Source of the DNA: Lineus longissimus
Lineage: Eukaryota; Nemertea; Pilidiophora; Heteronemertea; Lineidae
Reading direction: 5' to 3'
Length of the DNA stretch: 64,000 nucleotides
Assembly (NCBI RefSeq): GCF_910592395.1
Contig: NC_088318.1
Span: forward strand, 10,786,349-10,850,348
Below the pieces are notes generated by a model. The model was not told where the DNA came from and made no database searches. It was given only the letters and a program-made list of their open reading frames with translations. Within the stretch, counting starts at the first letter, position 1; each line of letters opens with the position of its first letter. Shown here piece after piece: positions 57,001 to 64,000 of the stretch. The position numbers and the translations under genes were made by a program.

Positions 57001-59992
57001 TGATAGTCTAAGAAATCTTTGCCTTTTACATTCAGAAACGTCTGTCCTGCTCTACCCTGGCATGATCCTGTTAAGTTTTGGCTCCTTCATCTTGTTGCTG
57101 AGCAATCTTCAAGTCGCCGGTCTTATTCCTGCGAAGAAGTCAACATTTATGTGTGTGATGTATGGGTCGTTTGATGCAGGGTCGGCTGTATTTTTTATTC
57201 TTAAGGTGAGAAACGTTGCGACCTCCTCTCCCAAAATTGTCACCTCTTCCCAGTGATTGTACACCAATTTCTGATGCAAGGTTGGGTTGTAGTTATATTT
57301 ATGAGGGATTGACAATCAGAATATCTCGAGATCCCGCAGTGAGGCTGTCGTACATGTACATGGACAGAGAGTTCTTTAGCTTTTTTTCTTCTTTACAATG
57401 ATAATTTCCGCAGAAAAAGTCGTATTAACTTCCTATTTAGAAGTGAAACTCTGATATATCTATTTGAATTTCACAGCGCCAAAAGTCAAAATGGCTCTCC
57501 TTATAATTCTTAAATTCTTCTGCTATTTCCTATATACAGATTTCTTACGCCGCTGGATTTTCATTGCGAAGTTACTTCCTCTGTATGTTTGCAATGTTCA
57601 TGACGATGGTCGGTACTAGCACCATTCTGTTGCACCCGAAGTACCACATTAAGAATCCTCTCCCTCCCGACTACGAACCCCTGTCGATATCGAGATTCAT
57701 CCGGCGCAGACGTGAAAAGAAAACATCAACAGATGCTGTCGAGAAACTCTCAAAAGATGAAGAGGAGAGAGCTCCAGCAATAACTGTTCCAGCTGTTTCC
57801 ATCTCTACTGATAAAGATTACAACTCGGCCGAAAATGTTCGAAATCAGGATTCGTGTCCAAAGAATAAATTTCTAAAACCTGCTGGTGATGATAGGAATT
57901 TTATGGTGCGTTCCATGGACAGACTTCATGATTTACGAGACACTAACTTTGAAAAGGCACTGTCGTTACAGTCGTTGCAAGATTTTGCAGACGTGCCTGT
58001 AGAGAGGCGCAGGTCTGAGGAATTGACGTTATTTGTCGGAAGTCATGACAACTTGGCAAAAAATCATGTCGATACCCTTGGGGCGGGATCCAAGAGTAAG
58101 TGTGGTGATGATGTAAAAGAACCGAAGTTCAAGGAAGTCCTACTAAGTGCCATCTACATGTTGGACCTGTTTTGGATATCCGTCTTACGATTGAGGTGTT
58201 GGTTTTTCATGGGGACGTTCAATCTTCAGATCACTTTCATGGCCAAGGGCGACGATGCAATTGGTGAGTTCATAAGACCTTCTCTACAAAAGCACTCTGC
58301 AGAGGAGCAATTTGAATTGCTGCAATATGCAATTGATATCGCATGTGATGATAATTGCTTCCTGCCAGTCAGTATCGAACAATTAGCCACTATCTGCAAG
58401 CCGCGAGACTTTTAAACTGCTTGTACATTGGTCAAAAGCCGTGTAGACCTAATCAAGATTGGGATACATCAACGGTCCCTTACATTTTCCCTTAGCAGTT
58501 TTGTGTTTTCTCTTACAGTCAGTCACTATACTTCAGTGTTCGCCATCATGCAGTTCTTTGGATTCATATTTGCTCCCATCAGTGGTAGACTGATGGATCG
58601 AAAGAAAAGGAAAACCGAGGGGGATCCTCGTTTACTGAAAATAGGTAAGAAGTGGTGGGTGGTGAAGATTCTTTATTAGATAACATAATTGAGTCTCTTT
58701 TGAAAAGTTTGATAGAAAGTTAATCCTGTGATAGACGCAGAATTTTATGTTTATGACAGTTTAATCCATCTGTGCAATGAAAATCATGAGTAGTCGTGTC
58801 ACGGCTACACTACCGAAGGGGAGCTTGTTATGGGTGAGTTTCAGATAAGTGAATTCAGTCCGACAATAGTGATAGACTTAGAATCAATGTGAAAAAATTC
58901 ATTTCATTTTCATATTTGTTGATCTGTTTTTAGCTCAAGTGGAAGTGTGCGTACTGTCGTTTGCCTTGGAAAGTTTGATAAGTGTCCTGATGTCTATAGC
59001 AGCCTGCATTCCCATCCTTGAGGTCCAGTACGTCACTTGTGCCTTATCGGTCGTCCAGAGAGCTTTCATGAATGGACCCAACTCGGCATTTATAGCTCAA
59101 GTGTAAGTTACCTGGTGTAGGCCCAGGGCTAGATATTTGTTCACCCTCGTTTTGGGTGGAGCTAAAATGTTTGCCATAACCTCGGCTCTGCCTCGGTTTT
59201 GCTCTACATTTTAGCGCTATGGTTTTGGTGAGACAACCAACAGCTCCAGTTTGGTATCAATTCATTAAACATTAGCCAAGGCGAAATGTCATGCGGCCCT
59301 TTCCAAAAATGACCATGTGAGCAATTGTCTGGCATGCTACTATAGTAGGCCTAGTCTTGTTCCAATTTTAAAAGCTCGCCTTTCGTGAAAATCTTATGTC
59401 GCTAAAATGTTCTGTTCTACAGCGTTTAAAAGCAAAAAAGGCCAGCAAATATTTCCAGTGTCTTTTTCTTCCAAGAGCAGATGCCACATTCATCTTCTCA
59501 CCTGAACATACAAACTCTCTGCTTTCGTTTGTAGGTTTCCATTGAAGCATTTTGGAAAGCTGTTCGGAATGTACATGACAGTCTCATCCGTGTTTAGTTT
59601 GCTGCAGTTCCCGATGTTTATCCTGGTGCAAGGACCACTCAAAGGAGACCCACTTATTGTGGGTAGAATATATATTTTTGATACGATTATTTTGGGTATT
59701 ATTTTGTCGTCGAAACTACTGGAACCAGAGGTTTACACTTGGCCAGAGTATTGGCATTGTAACATTTGCGATAGAAAACACACTTAAAATTGAAATATTA
59801 CTTAAAAAATTCTGCGTTATGAAATCGTTCTTTTATTCTGTGTTATGAAATCGTTGTTTGCTTTCTTTCCCACAGATGAACGTGATCCTGCTGGTGTTGA
59901 TGGTGCTGTCTTTCATCCATCCGGTATACCTTTGGTGGTTTTGTCGGTCGTCTCGGCAGAAGTTCAAGAAGGAAAGGGAAGCGCAAAGCTGA
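51059..59992 (+). CDS. SLC43-like: SLC43-like MFS transporter, copy C (complete, 8 exons)
   Basis: This is the third tandem copy of the same transporter, closest to copy A. Exons: 51059-51462, 56541-56587, 57036-57205, 57540-58263, 58519-58644, 58934-59102, 59535-59658 and 59876-59992. Lengths equal those of copy B and the frame is open throughout (about 626 aa). Exon 1 keeps three glycosylation sequons (NGT, NYS, NRT), but the loop differs from B at several residues. Exon 5 has the loop motif SGRLMDRKKRK. Exon 6 reads MSIAACIP where A and B have MSIGACIP. Intron 1 is about 5.1 kb against 0.58 kb in B because of a 4.5-kb palindrome-rich insertion (about 51733-56280). Introns 2-7 are close to those of A or B. 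The final codons KKEREAQS-stop are identical to A. It is expected to be a plasma-membrane solute carrier; substrate unknown. Confidence 0.9.
52300..52586. mobile_element. Hairpin MITE (foldback) nested in the intron insertion
   Basis: Near-perfect arms of about 140 bp (ACTGTCAAGCTAAATTTTGC... inverted ...GCAAAATTTAGCTTGACAGT) flank a short loop with GTGACGTAGCGGC. The partner arm of the surrounding inverted repeat (near 55250) lacks it, which gives an empty site. The loop sequence equals the left terminus of the host insertion (51736). Confidence 0.8.
52587..55260. repeat. Dispersed palindromic modules TTCCGTTCCGCAAAGTACCA
   Basis: The module TTCCGTTCCGCAAAGTACCA, short centre (ATATCCAGCAGGATAA), then its inverse TGGTACTTTGCGGAACGGAA occurs whole or halved at about 52590-52625, 52780-52890, 53218-53290, 54098-54150, 54810-54870, 55025-55060 and 55205-55250. 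Segments around 52590-52800 and 55035-55243 are reverse complements of each other, as are 52195-52300 and 55243-55372. Frames across them are shadows. Confidence 0.85.
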
Positions 59993-61020
59993 GTTACGAC
60001 TTGCATCAGACATTGTTAGATTTAGAAAACCACCATGTATCTCTCGTGGTTATGAATAACTTTTTGGGAGATGCATACATTGTGTTTATAAGCATTTTCA
60101 GAAACTTCGGATGTTCATGAAGAGCTGTCATCACATCCTTTAAAAAAAAGCCAACCAAGGAAATCAGAATCTTTGGAGTGGGATTCTCGAACATTCTCAA
60201 TCTCATCATTCATTGTCATTGTAGAATCGTAGAATCTCACTGTATTTTTGTGAAGATGAGTATTTAGACTCCGTATTTAGGGTTTGGAGGAGACTCCTGG
60301 CACAGCTAGGCAAGATTTCCCCAATTTTTTACCCTGTTCAAGGTGGCTGGGGCTTATTCAATGTATCGTTAGAGATTGGTGAACCCAGGTGGTACCGTGT
60401 TCACGTAGTTTTGGAGAACTGGACATTCAATAAATAAAAATGGCCGTCAAATGAGAATCTTCTACCGGTTAGGGAAACTGACCTCCGTCTATGGGCACTT
60501 TTGGGCCAGCATTTCTGTTGGTGTTTGGGTGGGAGTGTGTCATCAGTAGGTTTATCTTTATGAATTCGTATGTGCCTTGCGAAGGGCTTTAACAACACTG
60601 CCAAAGTGTAGGGGTCGACTGGTGACCTAGATCGGGTGTTGACCGAAACAAAAATACATAACGGTAGCTATTTGCACATCGAAAAAAATATCAAGAAAAT
60701 GGCGCTTATAATAAGGCGACTTTTGTCATCGTGTAGCCTAAAATTTCTCGTGACGCGACTTTTGGACAACTTTTGAGTCAACCATGACCTGACGTTGTCA
60801 CACCTCCCAAAATCATCGACCTGGTAAATTTCAATGTAACTAACAGCTACAATGAAAATATAAAAAGTGCCTGTATATGAATGAATTCTTTCTACTGATG
60901 TCAATAAAATGTCCTGTCCTCCAATTTTAGTAAAAACTTTCAAAATATACATGATGATGGCTTCGTATTTGAACTTGTTAACAAGTACCCCACTTGGTCC
61001 CAGGTGATCAGTTGCTGGAG
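59993..61020 (+). other. Duplicated 3' flank of copy C
   Basis: Nearly identical to 4458-5480 behind copy A, including the GTCAATAAAATG hexamer region near 60903. A short deletion (GAGCAAGTGCCACTATCACA region) distinguishes C near 60450. No gene is recognised. Confidence 0.6.
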
Positions 61021-64000
61021 TTGGCTCTTCCCAGTGCAGAGGGGACCTGATGTTCGTACCTCTTGTATTGGAACATTTGACAGGTTGTGCCAGTCGTCAC
61101 AGACTCAAGTCAGTACAGAAAAGTCAGAAGCTCCACCCAAGGCTTGTCTTAATGATCAGCTTAGGTTGTGCCTGTCTTCAAGAGCACAGTCAGATAGAAG
61201 CTACCCAAGGCAGAAAGGGATTGATATTGTCTCTGTGGTCAGGTTGTGCCTGTCTCTAAGAGCACAGTCGGATAATAGCTCTATCCAAAGCAGAAGGGTC
61301 CTGATGTTGTCACGGTGATCAGTTTGTGCCTGTTTTCAAGAGCACAGTCAGATTGAAGCTCTCAAGGCAAAGGGGCCTGATGTTGTCTCGGTGATCAGGT
61401 TGTACCTGTCTTCAAGAGCACAGTCAGATTGAAGCTCTCAAGGCAAAGGGGCCTGATGTTGTCTCGGTGGCCAGGTTGTACCTGTCTTCAAGAGCTCAGT
61501 CAGATAGAAGCTCGTCTCAAGGCAAAGGGGCCTGATGTTGTCTCAGTGGTCAGGTTGTGCCTGTCTTCAAGAGCTCAGTCAGATAGAAGCTCGTCTCAAG
61601 GCAAAGGGGCCTGATGTTGTCTCAGTGGTCAGGTTGTACCTGTCTTCTAGAGCACAGTCAGATTGAATCTCCACCGAAAGTAGAAGGGTTCTGATGGTTT
61701 TAGTGATTGGGTTGTGCCTGTCTTTAAGAGCACAGCCAGAAAGATGCTCTACCCAGGCAGAATGGCCCCGATATTGTCTCCGTGGTCAGGTGGCCTGTCT
61801 CCAAGAGCATATTAAGATAGAAGCTCTACAAAAGGCAGAAGGATCGTGATATGAATAAAGATTAGCAAAAGCTATCATTTAAATCTCCATGTACATTTAT
61901 ACCAAGTCTTTCTGTACAAAACTGGGTCTTGCTGTTGTCTCTGTGGTCAGGTTGTGTCTGCAAGAGCACAGTCGAGTAGCAGCAGCTCCACCCAAAGCAG
62001 AAGGAGCTGCTACCTGACCACTGAGACAACATCAGGACGCTTCTCTCTTGTATAGAGCTGCTACCTCACTGTTCTCTTGATGGCGGGGACAACCAGACCA
62101 CTGAGACAACATCGGACCCTTCTGTCTTGGCTGTAGCTTCCTTCTATCAGACTATGCTCTTCAAGACCGACACAACCAGTCCTGACCACTGAGACAATAT
62201 CAGGATCCTTCTGGCTTGGGTAGAGCTGCTACCTGACTGTGCTCTTGAAGACAGACACAATCTAACCACTTAAAGAATATCAGAACACTTCCACATAGGG
62301 TAGAGATTCTATCTTAATGAGCTCTTGAAGACCACTGAGACAACATCAGGACCTTCCTGCCGTGGGTAGATGTTCTATTTGACTGTGCTCTTGTCTTTTA
62401 AGAGCACAGTCAGATAAGAGCTATTCAGTCTGATGAAAGCACTACCACAAAAGGGTCCGGATGTTGCCTCCGTGGTCTAGTTGTGTCTGTCTTCAAGAGC
62501 ACAGTCGGGTAGCAGCTCTTGGAGACAGACACAACCTGATCACTGGGACATCATCAGGGCCCTTCTCCCTTGAATAGAGTTTCTTTCTGACTTCTCTTAA
62601 AAACGGGCACAACCTGACCACTGAGACAACATCATGAACATTCGGCCTTTGGTAGAGCTGCTACGTGATTGTGCTCTTGGAGACCGACACAACCTGACCA
62701 CTGAGCCAAAATGAGGACCCTTCTGCCGTCGGCAGAGCTTCTATCTGACTGTGCTCTTGAAGAGCGACACAACCTGACCACTGAGCCAATATGAGGACCC
62801 TTCTGCCGTCGGTAGAGGTTCTATCTACCTGTGCTCTTGAAGACGGACACAACCTGACCACTGAGCCAATATGAGGACCCTTCTGCCGTCGGTAGAGCTT
62901 CTATCTGACTGTGCTCTTGAAGAGCGACACAACCTGACCACTGAGCCAATATGAGGACCCTTCTGCCGTCGGTAGAGCTTCTATCTGTCTGTACTCTTGA
63001 AGAGCGACACAACCTGACCACTGAGCCAGTATGAGGACCCTTCTGCCGTCGGTAGAGCTTCTATCTGACTGTGCTCTTGAAGAGCGACACAACCTGACCA
63101 CTGAGCCAGTATGAGGACCCTTCTGCCGTCGGCAGAGGTTCTATCTGTCTGTGCTCTTGAAGAGCGACACAACCTGACCACTGAGCCAGTATGAGGACCC
63201 TTCTGCCGTCGGCAGAGGTTCTATCTGTCTGTGCTCTTCAAGACCGACACAACCTGACCACTGAGCCAATATGAGGACCCTTCTGCCGTCGGTAGAGCTT
63301 CTATCTGACTGTGCTCTTGAAGAGCGACACAACCTGACCACTGAGCCAATATGAGGACCCTTCTGCCGTCGGTAGAGCTTCTATCTGACTGTGCTCTTGA
63401 AGAGCGACACAATCTGACCACTGAGCCAATATGAGGACCCTTCTGCCGTCGGTAGAGCTTCTATCTGTCTGTGCTCTTGAAGAGCGACACAATCTGACCA
63501 CTGAGCCAATATGAGGAGCCTTCTGCCGTCGGTAGAGCTTCTATCTGACTGTACTCTTGAAGAGCGACACAACCTGACCACTGAGCCAGTATGAGGACCC
63601 TTCTGCCGTCGGTAGAGCTTCTATCTGTCTGTGTTCTTGAACACAGACACAACCTAACCACTTAAACAATATCAGAACCCTTCCACATAGGGTAGAGATT
63701 CTATCTTAATGAGCTCTTGAAGACCAATGAGAGAACACCGGGACCTTCCTGTCGTGGGTAGAGGTTCAATTTGACTGTGCTCTTGGAGACAGGCACAACC
63801 CGACCACGGAGACAACATCAGTACCCTTGAGCACCTTCAGGTAGCAGCTATACCCAAGGCAGAAGGGGCCTGATGTTGTCTCCTACCCGAATTGAGATGA
63901 GGTTGAGTTGTCTCGATTGTTATTTTGGGCCTCCTTGTAACGCACCCTACCCTACCCTTGTACCCATCCTTAAGAGCACAGTGTAGAAGCTCTATCCAAA
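61020..64000. repeat. 80-bp minisatellite array behind copy C (expanded)
   Basis: Same repeat and same orientation switches as 5480-7390, with forward units to about 61990, then reverse, a hairpin flip near 62383-62411, and a reverse block. The block from about 62686 to 63646 holds twelve consecutive near-identical 80-bp units (CTGAGCCAATATGAGGACCC, CTTCTGCCGTCGGTAGAGCT), where the array behind A has about four. It continues past the window end. Confidence 0.9.

Noticed and set aside
62661-63661. Series of 66-aa frames of the type MVRLCRSSRAQ
   Set aside because: They arise every 80 bp from the minisatellite and end at the same repeat-borne stop. They have no protein-like conservation.

Overview
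The window is eukaryotic genomic DNA, most likely from a marine invertebrate. It has intron-split genes with GT-AG junctions, a very high transposon load (LINEs, Gypsy, Copia, pogo-like, tyrosine-recombinase and foldback elements), minisatellites and microsatellites. It shows no operons, Shine-Dalgarno sites or other prokaryotic organisation. The species and phylum cannot be settled from the sequence alone.

The only host gene I recognise with confidence is an SLC43-type major-facilitator amino-acid/nucleobase transporter, present as three tandem copies on the + strand. Copy A (1-4457) enters from the left with part of exon 4 and exons 5-8. Copy B (16052-22100) is complete with eight exons. 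Copy C (51059-59992) is complete with the same eight exons. Exon lengths (404, 47, 170, 724, 126, 169, 124 and 117 nt) are identical in every copy where they can be seen. Each reading frame joins without a stop to about 626 residues. A and C are very similar and stay collinear through 3' flank and satellite (1-7390 matches 58151-64000), so they mark a segmental duplication. B is more diverged.

Layout: 1-4457 copy A with a LINE in one intron; 4458-5480 duplicated 3' flank; 5480-12590 an 80-bp minisatellite that repeatedly flips orientation and is split by two head-to-tail elements, one carrying a decayed tyrosine recombinase; 12590-15190 unannotated sequence, a G/C hairpin cluster and a non-autonomous TIR element; 15190-22100 copy B; 22360-24745 an 89-bp satellite interrupted by a 1.1-kb trimodular repeat; 24770-29460 B's 3' flank, more trimodular repeats and a HECT-like remnant; 30176-34014 a decayed Gypsy element; 34838-42790 a decayed Copia element split by a 3.15-kb nested insertion with a 7-bp target duplication; 43278-44387 another trimodular repeat; 44540-50450 small transposon pieces, a foldback element with minisatellite arms and a CR1-like LINE; 50450-59992 copy C, whose first intron holds a 4.5-kb palindrome-rich insertion; 59993-64000 3' flank and expanded 80-bp satellite.

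The transporter copies are the functional content. Almost everything else is layered repetitive DNA whose insertion order can be read because the paralogous copies supply empty sites. The best candidates for something undescribed are the tandem TIR-bounded recombinase elements (8354-11716), the trimodular repeat that spreads CTCF-core-like and DR3 nuclear-receptor-like motifs, and the nested foldback structure in intron 1 of copy C.
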